From assembly GCF_000520815.1 (NCBI RefSeq), contig NZ_ASRY01000292.1, positions 1 to 64,000 on the forward strand: 64,000 bases of DNA. The letters are read 5' to 3'. Numbering within the stretch: the stretch's first letter is position 1; the number at the start of each line of letters is the position of its first letter. The notes below the pieces were generated by a model. That model was given only the letters and a program-made list of their open reading frames with translations, made no database searches and was not told the DNA's origin. The translations under genes were made by a program, and so were the position numbers. Source of the stretch: Paenibacillus maysiensis. GTDB lineage: Bacteria; Bacillota; Bacilli; Paenibacillales; Paenibacillaceae. This document shows positions 1 to 9,267 of this stretch, piece after piece.

Positions 1-423
1 GTATAAGTATAAATCATAGTCAAGCTGTGCTGAAAATGGACCATCCAGCTGAGCTTGCAACAATTCGCCGGGCTGCAAGTAGATTGGGTATAAAAATTGT
101 GTACCTCCCTCTTCCGTAATCGTACCGGAATACGTAGCAGAGGAAGCTGTGGTTGATAATGCCGTTGGGCTTGCTTTCAGCGAAGGAACAGTTTCTTTTT
201 TCAATGAGGGTGTCTCTGGTGTCTTGAAGTTGAGATCTTCCTTCATTGCATACACCGAAGAAGGAATACTGTCCGGCTTGTCTACCCGCGTTAGATGCTT
301 AATGAAATCCTCATTCACAGTTGTTAGCTGAACATTGGACTCTGCCTTAATCGCTTGGTCCGATACCCCCTCTGTGCTTTGACTCGCGTTCGCAGTCATC
401 CCGAAAGCAAATGACTCTATCAT
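1..423 (-). pseudogene. 5'-truncated paralogue of the PPC-type secreted protein
   Basis: The reading frame on the minus strand runs off the window edge and is closely similar, in frame, to the N-terminal third of the next gene (start near 2101). Relative to that copy, about 140 bp are missing: the ribosome-binding site, start codon and whole signal peptide. The upstream flank is joined directly to the codons for the mature N-terminus (junction near 410-420). The first in-frame ATG is at 423, but it has no Shine-Dalgarno sequence and would give a cytoplasmic product. No stop is seen within the visible part. Probably non-functional; the 3' end is not visible. Confidence 0.7.
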
Positions 424-540
424 AAAACACTTCTGGTTCTAATGGAAGATACTGTGCTAAATATTTTTATTTGTAATCTATGATATCAGGACCATTGGCG
501 TATATAGTGATGTGATGTGGTGTGGCTGAATCAAAAAAAC

Positions 541-607
541 ATAAAGAGCCGCTTTTTTCGAACATGGAAAGCTCAGCAAGCCATTGCGAAAAAAAGCGAC
601 TCTTATG
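541..607 (-). terminator. Hairpin terminator after the PPC-type secreted protein gene
   Basis: Two arms (541-560 and 587-607) pair around AAGAGCCGC/GCGACTCTT flanking A/T runs. On the minus strand the hairpin is followed by a run of T. It lies just past the stop codon at 635. Confidence 0.6.
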
Positions 608-634
608 TATTACTCTACTACGTTAACAGATGAT

Positions 635-2101
635 TTAATTTCTAATACTGTAAGCAAAAAGATAAATAATATCCGTTGTACTAATCGAAGTGCCATCGAC
701 CTGAGCCGCTACTCCTGTAAGATCATAATAGTGCGTAGAACCAATGTCAGCCAAATAATCTACATTTCTTCCTGTAGACTGTGGAAGGGAAAGTGTCACA
801 CTGAATGCTCCGTTATTGTTCGTATACGTAGAAGCCGTTCTGGTACGGTTACCGCTGCCCTCGCTCCAGTTCTGATCCAGCCAAGCGACAGTGACAGGAG
901 CATTGGGAACCAGTTGACCATCCGTCGTTTTAACGACACCATTCACGATCAGGCTGCTGCCTCCATTAATACGATAATGACGACCGTATGAGTAAGTTGG
1001 ATAGTCATAATAGCCATTGGAATTATAGCCAGTAATTTCAATTTTACCAGCCTTGAGTACTGGTTTAATGGTTAGTGTATACAAATGGTCGGCTGAATAC
1101 TGACTTGTGGTGTACACTCGCACATAGTAAGTTCCCGTGTTCAGGGAGACATTGTGATTGGTTTGCGGGAGAAGCACCATTTGGTTACCCGTGAGCACTC
1201 CATAAACTTCCGCTTTGTAGCCGTAGCTTTCCGAAGCGCTATCCAGCCTTACATTTAATGCATCATAATTACGGCTTGCCGGTACTGTGATTTGATACCA
1301 ATCGTTATCTATACCGGAATGGATGGAGCGTGAGTTAATCGAAGAACCTCCGTTGTTAAATGTAAAATTATAAGCATGAAAGGCACTCTCATCCGGCTCA
1401 TATGCATCATATTTGGAGCTTGTATCCACAGTCAGATAGAAAAGATCATTAATACTTGACCCCTTCTTGGCATGGACTGCAATCGCATAAGCCTTTTCAG
1501 ATCCAGTCGTGTTGCGGGTTCCTACATTTTCGGGAAGTGATGCGGCTCCCTGCTCATAATTGTTAAAATAAGTACCGTAGATGGAATTGTCAATAGCATT
1601 GGGATTAATGTCACCTGTCGTCATATCAAACTCATATAAGTGTAAGTCATAGTCAAGCTGTGCTGAAAATGGACCATCCAACTGGGCCTGCAACAATTCG
1701 CCAGGCTGCAAATAGATCGGATATAAAAACTGTGTGCCTCCCTCTTCCGTAATCGTACCGGAATATGTAGCAGAAGACGCTGTAGCTACGGCTTTAGCTG
1801 ACCTTGGACTTGCTTTCAGCGAAGGGGTAACTTTCTTTTTCAAAGCAGATTTCTCTGGTGTTTGTAAGTTAATATTTTCCGTAATGGCGTACACTGAATC
1901 TGTAATGCTTGCGGGCTTGTCTGCCCGTGTTAAGTGTTTAATGACGCTTTCATTTTCAGTTGTTAGCTGAACATTGGACTCCGCTTTAATCGCTTGATCC
2001 GTTTTAGTCTCTGTACTTTGACTCGCGTTCGCAGTCACCCCGAAAGAAAGCAGGAGCACCGTGCTTAGCAACACCGAAGTTGCCTTTCTGAACCTTTTCA
2101 T
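635..2101 (-). CDS. Secreted protein with PPC-like and Ig-like domains
   Basis: About 488 residues, exported. A signal peptide is clear: basic MKRFRK, a hydrophobic stretch, then ANAS. Residues roughly 110-350 form two beta-rich segments with the YDAYEPDES and NDWYQITV signatures typical of bacterial pre-peptidase C-terminal (PPC) domains. The last 130 residues resemble an Ig/carboxypeptidase-regulatory-like fold (PVTVAWLDQNW, GAFSVTLSLP). No catalytic domain is seen, so binding or wall association is more likely than enzymatic activity. The start at 2101 is chosen over an upstream in-frame ATG at 2245 because it begins the signal peptide and has GAGGGG ahead of it. A truncated tandem copy follows at the window edge. 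Confidence 0.75.
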   Translation of the reverse strand: MKRFRKATSVLLSTVLLLSFGVTANASQSTETKTDQAIKAESNVQLTTENESVIKHLTRADKPASITDSVYAITENINLQTPEKSALKKKVTPSLKASPRSAKAVATASSATYSGTITEEGGTQFLYPIYLQPGELLQAQLDGPFSAQLDYDLHLYEFDMTTGDINPNAIDNSIYGTYFNNYEQGAASLPENVGTRNTTGSEKAYAIAVHAKKGSSINDLFYLTVDTSSKYDAYEPDESAFHAYNFTFNNGGSSINSRSIHSGIDNDWYQITVPASRNYDALNVRLDSASESYGYKAEVYGVLTGNQMVLLPQTNHNVSLNTGTYYVRVYTTSQYSADHLYTLTIKPVLKAGKIEITGYNSNGYYDYPTYSYGRHYRINGGSSLIVNGVVKTTDGQLVPNAPVTVAWLDQNWSEGSGNRTRTASTYTNNNGAFSVTLSLPQSTGRNVDYLADIGSTHYYDLTGVAAQVDGTSISTTDIIYLFAYSIRN

Positions 2102-2229
2102 ACTAAAATCCCCTCTCGAATGTTTTACTAAATTTCCGTTATTCCCAGATACATCTGGAAAACTTCTAAGCTGTCTATCTCTATCATAAAACAATTCTGG
2201 TTCTAATGGAAGATACTTCTTCAAATTCC

Positions 2230-2362
2230 TGTTCAGCTCTCTCAATAGCCTGGATTAGCGTCATGAAAGGGACTTCCCTTTAATATTGAATAGCCTTTTC
2301 ACTTGTACCGCCAGCATCACGCCATTCCCAATGGGTATGGATATCCATCGACTCGTACATTT
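2230..2362 (-). pseudogene. 3' remnant of the 216-residue unknown gene found at 10551-11201
   Basis: Read on the minus strand this encodes MDIHTHWEWRDAGGT, then an in-frame stop, then VPFMTLIQAIERAEQ. The intact gene has VHMYWEWCDAGGT followed by MTLIQAIERVEEE. Only the C-terminal third is present. The lysine after AIQY has become TAA, and similarity fades near 2230. It lies on the opposite side of the Wadjet operon from the intact copy, so it looks like a duplication or insertion scar. Confidence 0.75.
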
Positions 2363-2391
2363 TCCTTATATGTTGTTCTCAAAACTATAAT

Positions 2392-2433
2392 AAAGAAGGC
2401 TCACCTCACTTTACAGGGAGACGAGCCTTCTTT
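2392..2433 (-). terminator. Terminator of the Wadjet operon
   Basis: A perfect 11-bp stem (AAAGAAGGCTC/GAGCCTTCTTT) with a 20-nt loop. On the minus strand it ends in TTCTTTATTATA. It is the first strong hairpin after the JetC stop at 2543. Confidence 0.7.
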
Positions 2434-2457
2434 CCACACTCCCGTATAAGGAGTGAC
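2426..2457 (-). CRISPR. Solitary degenerate type I-C-like CRISPR repeat
   Basis: On the minus strand, 25 nt beginning GTCACTCCTTATACGGG match the usual type I-C repeat layout (GTC, a short palindrome around CTCC/GGAG, then GTGG). The 3' tail (expected ATTGAAAT) has diverged and overlaps the terminator stem. Its upstream side (2458-2500) shares GGCTTTT..A.TACGTACT with the flank of the repeat at 11844-11875, as a CRISPR leader would. There is no second repeat, so this is an array remnant at best. Confidence 0.45.
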
Positions 2458-2542
2458 AGTACGTATTGAAAAGCCCCGCTATCTAAGGTTTCTCAGCCTG
2501 TTTTGTGTGAATCTTCCCATGTGCGCTTGGAGTTCACAGCGT

Positions 2543-5500
2543 CTAAAATAGCTCAATCTGGCTCACCCTGGCACCCATTCGCTCCAGCGTATCTGGGTCG
2601 TTATCACGGAAATAGGCGGCCTGGATTTGTTGGGATGCCTGTACGATCTGCTTGGAGGAATCGGCTGCATGACGCAAGCGGCAGCTATAGACGATTGGAA
2701 AATAGTCCTGCAAAAACTTCCCTTCCATATGCGCCGTCAGTGCAATCATTTGGAAGCCTAGCTGCTCTGCAATAAAGAAAACAGGGCTAAGCACGTGATC
2801 GCTGGAAGCTTTACCGAATGGATTATCCAGAATAACGGTACGATACCGTTTCATTTTGGATTGAATATACTGTTTTCGCTCTGCTACATAATTGAGCAAT
2901 CCCAGAAACAATGTCATATTTTTGCTCCATTTTTCCCCTCCAGACCAACGGTTCGATTGTTCCCACGAATACGCAGCCCGTGTAACCTGCTGATCGTTGG
3001 TCACTTTATGGCAGCTAACCTTCATCCCTTCACCTGCCAAAATAATTTGCAGCAATTGCCGAGAGTCCAGCCATTTGTCCAGCTCCTTGCGAATGGTGGC
3101 CTGTTGTTCCTGCCAGCTTCCAAGCTCTGGGCGGGTCGCATATTGATCCAGCTTGGTGATAATCCACTCCATATGCTTACGAAGACGCTCCTTGCCCACT
3201 TGTTCTTCCCAGCCCGGAATGATGAAACTATATATCTCTTTCCAGCCATCCTCCGTTTTCACACGGGTTTTCTTTGGAATCTCCTTGAGCTCCTGCATAA
3301 TAAGCTTCAAATGAGTATGGATTCGCTGGATGTACTCCTGTAAGTCCTGATCCAGCGTTTGAAGCGTTTGCTCCCCCAGATGGATAACCATTTGAATCCG
3401 CTGCTCCATAGAGCTTTGAAAGTCTCGAATTTCCTGATACCGTTCCTTCGTCTCGATACCCTGAATCGTCATTTGGCGCAGCTTGACATCCTTGACCTCT
3501 TTAGCGCAAAAATCCTTGAATTGGTTCCGCGCCTCCAGAACCCGCTTCTGCTCGGCTGTTAATCGTTCGTGCTGCTCGCTTAATCGGTGAATACATTGTT
3601 CCGTATAATGTCGGCGTTTGTAGCCAAACTCCGTTTGCTGATCCGTTCCCAGAACAGCAGCCGACAGCCTCACATCCTCCAACGCGTGAATGAGCAAATG
3701 CTTATTCCATAAGCCTAGCGCATGATCCAGCTCTTGCTGCTGCACATGTAATTGTTGCTGCCGTTGCTGTAATTGCTCGCTCTCAAGCTGCAGCGCCGTT
3801 TTCTCTTCCTCCAAACGCGCCTCCACATTACGCAGTGATTCCTGAAACCTCTCCGGTTCCTCGCCGGGAAATTGTTCCACAAACTGCCGTGACAAGGTAG
3901 CAATCTCACTCGTGCGGGATTGCAGTTCCTTTTCTACAGCCATCTGCTCATGCTTCACCCTGTTTACTTGTTCACGGCCATCCACAATGTCTGCCCAGGC
4001 ATTTTGTTTACGTACCTCTACCTCCAAAGGAAGGAGCAAATCAACGTCCAGTTCCGGATGCTGGATTAGCAAACTTTTCATCGTTCCAGCACAGTCTCTT
4101 TCACTCTCCTGCTCACGTGAAAGACTCATCTCCAACTGCGCACGTGTCTGAAAAATACGTCGTCTCTCCCAATCAAGACCCTTGCGTGTTTCCTTTAATT
4201 CCTCAATCGTTCCTTCAGAAGACACACTCGCAAAAGGTTGCACCTCAGCATATCTCTCGTCCTGGCGCAATAACTGCGTCTGCATCTGAACATCCCGCAC
4301 ATCCTCGGTCAAACTAACATGCTCCGTCTGCTTTTGCTTGATCCGATTGATCTCGCGCTCCAACTGACGGTGCAACAATTCAAGCTGCTGTCGCACCGGA
4401 ATATGCTCCTGCTCCAGCTTGTCTACTTCTCCATGCAGACGCATATACAGATGACCTTGCTGGAGCCACATCCCCAATTGCACCATGCGACCACTCTTCT
4501 CAGACCCCATTTTCCGCTGAGAATCCTCCAACTTACGGTTCACTTGCAGGTCATGCTCAAGTCGTTCCAACTCTCGGGTTCGCTCGGATAACCTTGCCTG
4601 TGCGCTCAGCCGTTTTTGTTCCAGCTCCTGCTGCACTGCTAACGGATACTTAGCCAAGAAAGCAGTGAACCTCTGCTGTACAGACTGCCAGTTGGCAATG
4701 TCCGTTTCTATCTTTTCCCGTTCGCTTCTTACGAGGTTTGCCTGTTCCAGCAGTTCCGCCTTCCACTGCGTAAACTGCTCAGGCTGCTCATTGCTTAACC
4801 AGTGTCCCGGCACAACCCACAAGCCGTCGGAGCCCTCTGCTTGCCTTTGTCCTTGCAGGGTATACGCTGCCTCTTGAGCACTTAACACACGAATCGGAAA
4901 AGCAAAGCTCTCACTCGCCTGTTGAAGCTTTTGCCATAATGCTGGTTTTTCATGCTCTGTCGTAATCAGCGTAACCGCCCACAGCCGATCAGCAGTGTGT
5001 TCCTGGCTCACAGTTCCGGCGTCCACGCTTTGCACATATTCCATACCCGACTGCAACAGCGAGAACTGGTGACTCCATTGTTCACAAAACTTGCCTACCA
5101 CAACATCTGCAAAAAACTGCACTTGATCACCGTGATCATCCACAAAACGATAAGCCAGTCGCTCCTTGAGTAGCAGCTTTTGCTTCTGCTGACGCAATCG
5201 CTCCAGCACTTCCTCGATCTGCTTCATCATCGAAGCCTGCTTCTCATGGAGGGAGCCTAACCGTTCCCAAGATGGACGCAGCTTGATCAGTTCGAGCTTT
5301 ATCTCCTCGTGCTCGTTATGCCAGCGCTTCTCTTGCTCCTGTAATCGGGCCAAATCACGCTCCGTTTCTGCCCGTTCCTCGCCAGCTTGCCTGCGCCTGT
5401 GCTCCATAGCGTTACGTTCCTCATCCAGCCGTTTCAACTCTTGTAACAATTCAATCCGTTCTCGCTCCAAGCGCTGCTCTTCCTCGGTCCAGATGGGGAT

Positions 5501-6988
5501 TTGCAGCTCAACCTTTTCCAATTGCGAATTCGCCAAAATAGAACGAGAAATATTCTCCATTTGCTCCCGTTTGCCACGCTGATTTTCTTCATTCCGTAAA
5601 AGCAGCTTCTCCCTGTTAGCAAATTCGCGCTCCAGCTCCCGTCGCTTCGCATCCATGGCTTCTACAAGCTTGGACAGTTCTTGCAAAAGCTGCTCCTTCT
5701 CCGTCTGACGCTGCGCCAACGTCTGCTCCTTTACAGCAAATACATATTTCAGCTGTGCCCCGTTCCGCTCCCAACGCTCCTGAAGTCCCTGCTCATCCTC
5801 AGAATAGGAAAGTCTGCCCAACTGATCCTCCAACTGTTTGATTCTGGCCAAAAGCTGCTGCTGCTTGTCCCGACTCTCTGCGTATTGCAGTGAATGAAAT
5901 TGTTTTTCCGCTGCACGGAACTGATCCTCCGCTCGTTCCAAATCCTCACCAATCAGCTGTGAACGGGTTTCCCAAGCACCCATTTCCTGCTGTCGGCGGA
6001 AGATTTCAAGCGATTTTCCTTTCTTCATTTGCATATTCCTGCGATTGCGCCATGTCTCTTCTTGTGAAAGCAGGTTGTTTTTCTCCAATGCAAGCTCTGC
6101 ACCCTGCTCCAGCGACAGCATCCAATAAGCCTTGGCCTCCGCGCGACTTTCCTCATAGTTCTGCTGGACATCATCCCATCGTTCACACCGTTTTACGTAC
6201 TGACCCAGCTCCTGCAAAATCCGTTTGTTTTCCTCAATCTGTTCCTTCAGCTCTTTATATCTTTTAAAGCCTTCCCGATGTGTCTCGAACATTTTAACGA
6301 ATACACCCTGCTCATAGCCTTCGATAGATCGTTCGACTCTCGGAATAAGTAGTCGATCGAATAGCTGAGTCGTCGTTTTACATTCATCAAAAAATTTTTC
6401 GATCCCCCCCTCAGTATCATTAATCTGAACGATGGCTTCCCACTCACCAATAATAATTTGAAACTGTTTTTCCAGATATTCTTTATATTTTGTAATCGTG
6501 GAGAACGTTTTCGCCTGTAATGAAAAGCGCTGCTCCATCGAGGCATAATAATCCTGCATCTCCCCTTTATCTGCCGGACGCAGCTTATCCAGATGCGTCC
6601 GTACAAAAGGAATCTGATCCAGACCATGCTCATCGTGCTCCCCATACTCATACACATAGCGAAACGAATCAATCCCGTTTCCAGACTGAAACAGGCTAAT
6701 GCAGGTTACGGCATATCTCCGTCGCGGCTTATCGTTCAGAATCCATTCCACCGCAATATGTGCTGGACCGTTATCCAGCTGTAGCGTATCCTTCAGCTTG
6801 CGTCCTGCCAAATCCGTATGAGGAAGCACTGCCTGAAGCGCCATCTGGATAAAGACTGTTTTTCCACCCCCATTTTCCAGTACAATCGCTCCATTATGAC
6901 CATGAAATTCAAACGTCTCATTGTTGTAGCGTTTATTTCCATTTTCATAGATAACATGTGTGAACCGGATTTTGGAAATCGTCGGCAT
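2543..6988 (-). CDS. jetC: Wadjet SMC-like ATPase JetC
   Basis: A protein of 1481 residues, the SMC-like motor of a Wadjet anti-plasmid complex. The family forms a DNA-loop-extruding complex with a kleisin (JetA) and KITE protein (JetB) and hands circular DNA to the JetD nuclease. Visible features are a P-loop ENGGGKT at residues 38-44, two very long Q/E/L/R-rich coiled-coil arms (about 250-620 and 780-1250) around a hinge-like globular segment, an ABC signature RWSGGEKWS near residue 1340, and a Walker B strand VILDNPFGKAS. Start at 6988 follows AAGGAGGAG and lies 3 nt past the JetB stop. It is the last gene of the operon. Plasmid and phage defence is family knowledge. Confidence 0.9.
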   Translation of the reverse strand: MPTISKIRFTHVIYENGNKRYNNETFEFHGHNGAIVLENGGGKTVFIQMALQAVLPHTDLAGRKLKDTLQLDNGPAHIAVEWILNDKPRRRYAVTCISLFQSGNGIDSFRYVYEYGEHDEHGLDQIPFVRTHLDKLRPADKGEMQDYYASMEQRFSLQAKTFSTITKYKEYLEKQFQIIIGEWEAIVQINDTEGGIEKFFDECKTTTQLFDRLLIPRVERSIEGYEQGVFVKMFETHREGFKRYKELKEQIEENKRILQELGQYVKRCERWDDVQQNYEESRAEAKAYWMLSLEQGAELALEKNNLLSQEETWRNRRNMQMKKGKSLEIFRRQQEMGAWETRSQLIGEDLERAEDQFRAAEKQFHSLQYAESRDKQQQLLARIKQLEDQLGRLSYSEDEQGLQERWERNGAQLKYVFAVKEQTLAQRQTEKEQLLQELSKLVEAMDAKRRELEREFANREKLLLRNEENQRGKREQMENISRSILANSQLEKVELQIPIWTEEEQRLERERIELLQELKRLDEERNAMEHRRRQAGEERAETERDLARLQEQEKRWHNEHEEIKLELIKLRPSWERLGSLHEKQASMMKQIEEVLERLRQQKQKLLLKERLAYRFVDDHGDQVQFFADVVVGKFCEQWSHQFSLLQSGMEYVQSVDAGTVSQEHTADRLWAVTLITTEHEKPALWQKLQQASESFAFPIRVLSAQEAAYTLQGQRQAEGSDGLWVVPGHWLSNEQPEQFTQWKAELLEQANLVRSEREKIETDIANWQSVQQRFTAFLAKYPLAVQQELEQKRLSAQARLSERTRELERLEHDLQVNRKLEDSQRKMGSEKSGRMVQLGMWLQQGHLYMRLHGEVDKLEQEHIPVRQQLELLHRQLEREINRIKQKQTEHVSLTEDVRDVQMQTQLLRQDERYAEVQPFASVSSEGTIEELKETRKGLDWERRRIFQTRAQLEMSLSREQESERDCAGTMKSLLIQHPELDVDLLLPLEVEVRKQNAWADIVDGREQVNRVKHEQMAVEKELQSRTSEIATLSRQFVEQFPGEEPERFQESLRNVEARLEEEKTALQLESEQLQQRQQQLHVQQQELDHALGLWNKHLLIHALEDVRLSAAVLGTDQQTEFGYKRRHYTEQCIHRLSEQHERLTAEQKRVLEARNQFKDFCAKEVKDVKLRQMTIQGIETKERYQEIRDFQSSMEQRIQMVIHLGEQTLQTLDQDLQEYIQRIHTHLKLIMQELKEIPKKTRVKTEDGWKEIYSFIIPGWEEQVGKERLRKHMEWIITKLDQYATRPELGSWQEQQATIRKELDKWLDSRQLLQIILAGEGMKVSCHKVTNDQQVTRAAYSWEQSNRWSGGEKWSKNMTLFLGLLNYVAERKQYIQSKMKRYRTVILDNPFGKASSDHVLSPVFFIAEQLGFQMIALTAHMEGKFLQDYFPIVYSCRLRHAADSSKQIVQASQQIQAAYFRDNDPDTLERMGARVSQIELF

Positions 6989-6991
6989 TCG

Positions 6992-7747
6992 TTACTCCTC
7001 CTTGGGTTTTTCGGCGTTTTTTCGATCTTCCTCAAACTGATACAAAAATTGGAGAATACCGCGATTATGCTGCAACTCCATAAAATACCGCTGCACGACG
7101 ATTTTCGCTCTTTCCGTCAATACCAGCTCACCCTCCCCGATCTCATCCGCAAGCTGCTGATCCAGCAGAAACCGCCGGACCGTATGCATAAAGCTCAATC
7201 TGCTGATCGTATTGCCGCTTTGCTTTTTCGCTGTTTCCTTAATGTCGTCCATCGCATCCCATTTCTCCATAATGGCCGACCAATTATAAGAAAACTCCTT
7301 TTCATACGTCCTCAGTTGCTCTGGATCATGCTCCTTGAGGCCCTCTATGCGCTCCTGTACCAGCCCCAGCCATTCATCCATAGGCAAAAAATCCCGCGTA
7401 GGCTCCACACTCTGATAACTGTCATAAAAAGCGCCGACAAAAACAATGACTGCTACATACAACAAATACAAATCCGCATTAACCGCCTTCGTATGTAAAT
7501 ACGTCTTTTTCAAATACTCATTGGATACATGAAATGGAGACAATCGCACCAGCGGAATCAGCAGCAATTGATCGCCCGCCGTCATCGCAAGGCAATCCAC
7601 TTCCCTTGCAAACTGATCGACAAGCCCGCGCACCTCATCATCAGCCAAATATAGCTGTCCCTCTTCCCGCTCCACCACACCGCGCTGAGCCAGCTCAGCA
7701 TACAGTCGGAACGCCTTTAGCACCGTCTCATTGTCGTAACGCATCAT
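6992..7747 (-). CDS. jetB: Wadjet KITE-like subunit JetB
   Basis: About 251 residues, in the position and size of the KITE (winged-helix) subunit that bridges kleisin and SMC in Wadjet complexes. The N-terminal half carries FYDSYQ and RDFLP, reminiscent of the small subunit family of the non-type-I systems (possibly DUF6063, from memory). The C-terminus has two winged-helix-like segments and an acidic tail. Start at 7747 is preferred to the in-frame 7762 because GGGGAG lies 7 nt ahead and its ATGA overlaps the JetA stop, implying translational coupling. Confidence 0.8.
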   Translation of the reverse strand: MMRYDNETVLKAFRLYAELAQRGVVEREEGQLYLADDEVRGLVDQFAREVDCLAMTAGDQLLLIPLVRLSPFHVSNEYLKKTYLHTKAVNADLYLLYVAVIVFVGAFYDSYQSVEPTRDFLPMDEWLGLVQERIEGLKEHDPEQLRTYEKEFSYNWSAIMEKWDAMDDIKETAKKQSGNTISRLSFMHTVRRFLLDQQLADEIGEGELVLTERAKIVVQRYFMELQHNRGILQFLYQFEEDRKNAEKPKEE

Positions 7748-9267
7748 ATCGAATCTCCCCACAGTAGCTTCATATCCTGAATTGTATAACGATCATTAAT
7801 CTGTAAAATAGGTGCTTCCTCCATCACGATAAGCGTACGGTTGCCCAGTAGCATAAGCGTCTCCTCCATTCCGGTCAGCGGTGACTCTCCATCCACCCGT
7901 GGGGCATGAGAGCGAAGTGGGCTACGCTGGTGTAAAATGAGCCAAAAATCGTAGAACACACGCTGCTCCAGCAGCTGCGATTTCACAGGATGCCGCTTAT
8001 AATCCTCAACTACATCCGATAGACGCACAAAAGGCTGACTCTCCCATATGTCCAGTACATCCTGCATCAGCTCGGCGAACCGTTTTCCCCTTTGTTGTAC
8101 AAATTCGTCCATCTCATGTGAGTCATCTGTTTCTAAAAAAGCTTCTTCGCGGTGACCTTCTTCTCCATCTCCCGTAATGTTTTGCTCAGCGAACACGGTT
8201 AAGGGGGACCAACTCATGGTCTGCTCCAGACCCATAAACGGCGAAAGCACACCCCTAAGAGCATCTAAAGGCAACGGGGAGCCAAAAATAAGACTGGCCA
8301 CATCCTGATCGAAATTAAAGGAATCCATCCCCGTGTAATATAGAGATTCCTTCGCCGCCTGCAACGCGCCTGTCTTTAGCTCCATGCTCCGTTGAAGCAG
8401 CATTGTATGCTCACCGTGTACCTTTTCCAATTCGCCGGAAATACGCAAAATATATTCATATGCCTGTTGTTGCCGCTGTTGCAATGTATCCGAATAAACC
8501 CGATCCTTCGTCTCCTTGACAAAATCGCGCAGTTCCTCAAACTCCTCATGCTCACGTTGTAGCCGGGAGTAAATGTCGTCCAATAGCCCGCTGTATTTTT
8601 TAAGTGTTTCTTCTGAAACAATACTCCGCTTAATCTCATGAGCCAGCTTGGTCATGCGCTCCTGCAAGGATTCGACATCGACTCGCATCTCATTTATTTG
8701 CCGTAAAGCACCTTGGAATTCTCCCTTCTCCAGTTGCTTGCGTAAGACAAGCTGATGGATGGAAAGCTGAAATTCCAAATAGAATTCCTTGGTGGCAAAA
8801 ACCAGCTCCAGCCCATCCTCATCCAGCGCATAATACTGCGTATTTGTTTTCGCATCAAAGGCGCTCGCTTTCAAAATAGACGTAAACACGCGATCCTCTT
8901 TCCGAGTTTCCCAATTATAAAAGGGAAAAGAACGTTTTTTTCCTGTCGCCGGGCGAAAAACCTGAATAATGGTACGTGCAAGCGCTATAAAACCTTCCAT
9001 AGGAAGATGAAACTGATCTGCTGTCGCTGCCTGTAAAAAAGCGGCCAGCTCCTTCACACCAGCACGCGGATTGCGCAGCAGCTTTTGTTCAAAAAAATAT
9101 AATAGAGACAGCAGACCCAACTCCATCATATTGATGCTCACACCATCCACATCCGGTTCCCTTTTACGCTGGAGTTCAAAAAGTGCGTCGAACAAAGCCA
9201 CCTTGCTCATACGCTCGTGAAAACCCGCTACAATCTGACTGGTATCAAACGATTCATTCATTTCCAT
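7744..9267 (-). CDS. jetA: Wadjet kleisin-like subunit JetA
   Basis: About 507 residues. The N-terminal 170 residues are helical and winged-helix-like (GLLSLLYFFEQKLLRN). Residues about 195-330 form a coiled coil (RQINEMRVDVESLQERM, LQREHEEFEELRD), and the C-terminus is a second winged helix (FVRLSDVVEDYKRHPVKS). This is the kleisin plan, whose ends contact the SMC head and neck. Start 9267 follows GGAGGAG with a 6-nt gap and overlaps the JetD stop by 10 nt; an upstream in-frame start at 9330 lies inside jetD and is rejected. Confidence 0.8.
   Translation of the reverse strand: MEMNESFDTSQIVAGFHERMSKVALFDALFELQRKREPDVDGVSINMMELGLLSLLYFFEQKLLRNPRAGVKELAAFLQAATADQFHLPMEGFIALARTIIQVFRPATGKKRSFPFYNWETRKEDRVFTSILKASAFDAKTNTQYYALDEDGLELVFATKEFYLEFQLSIHQLVLRKQLEKGEFQGALRQINEMRVDVESLQERMTKLAHEIKRSIVSEETLKKYSGLLDDIYSRLQREHEEFEELRDFVKETKDRVYSDTLQQRQQQAYEYILRISGELEKVHGEHTMLLQRSMELKTGALQAAKESLYYTGMDSFNFDQDVASLIFGSPLPLDALRGVLSPFMGLEQTMSWSPLTVFAEQNITGDGEEGHREEAFLETDDSHEMDEFVQQRGKRFAELMQDVLDIWESQPFVRLSDVVEDYKRHPVKSQLLEQRVFYDFWLILHQRSPLRSHAPRVDGESPLTGMEETLMLLGNRTLIVMEEAPILQINDRYTIQDMKLLWGDSI

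Noticed and set aside
584-991. Open frame antisense to the PPC-type secreted protein
   Set aside because: Shadow of the real gene, starting inside its terminator.
6818-7498. Long open frame antisense to jetB and jetC
   Set aside because: It mirrors the coding frames on the other strand, has no ribosome-binding site and no recognisable domain.
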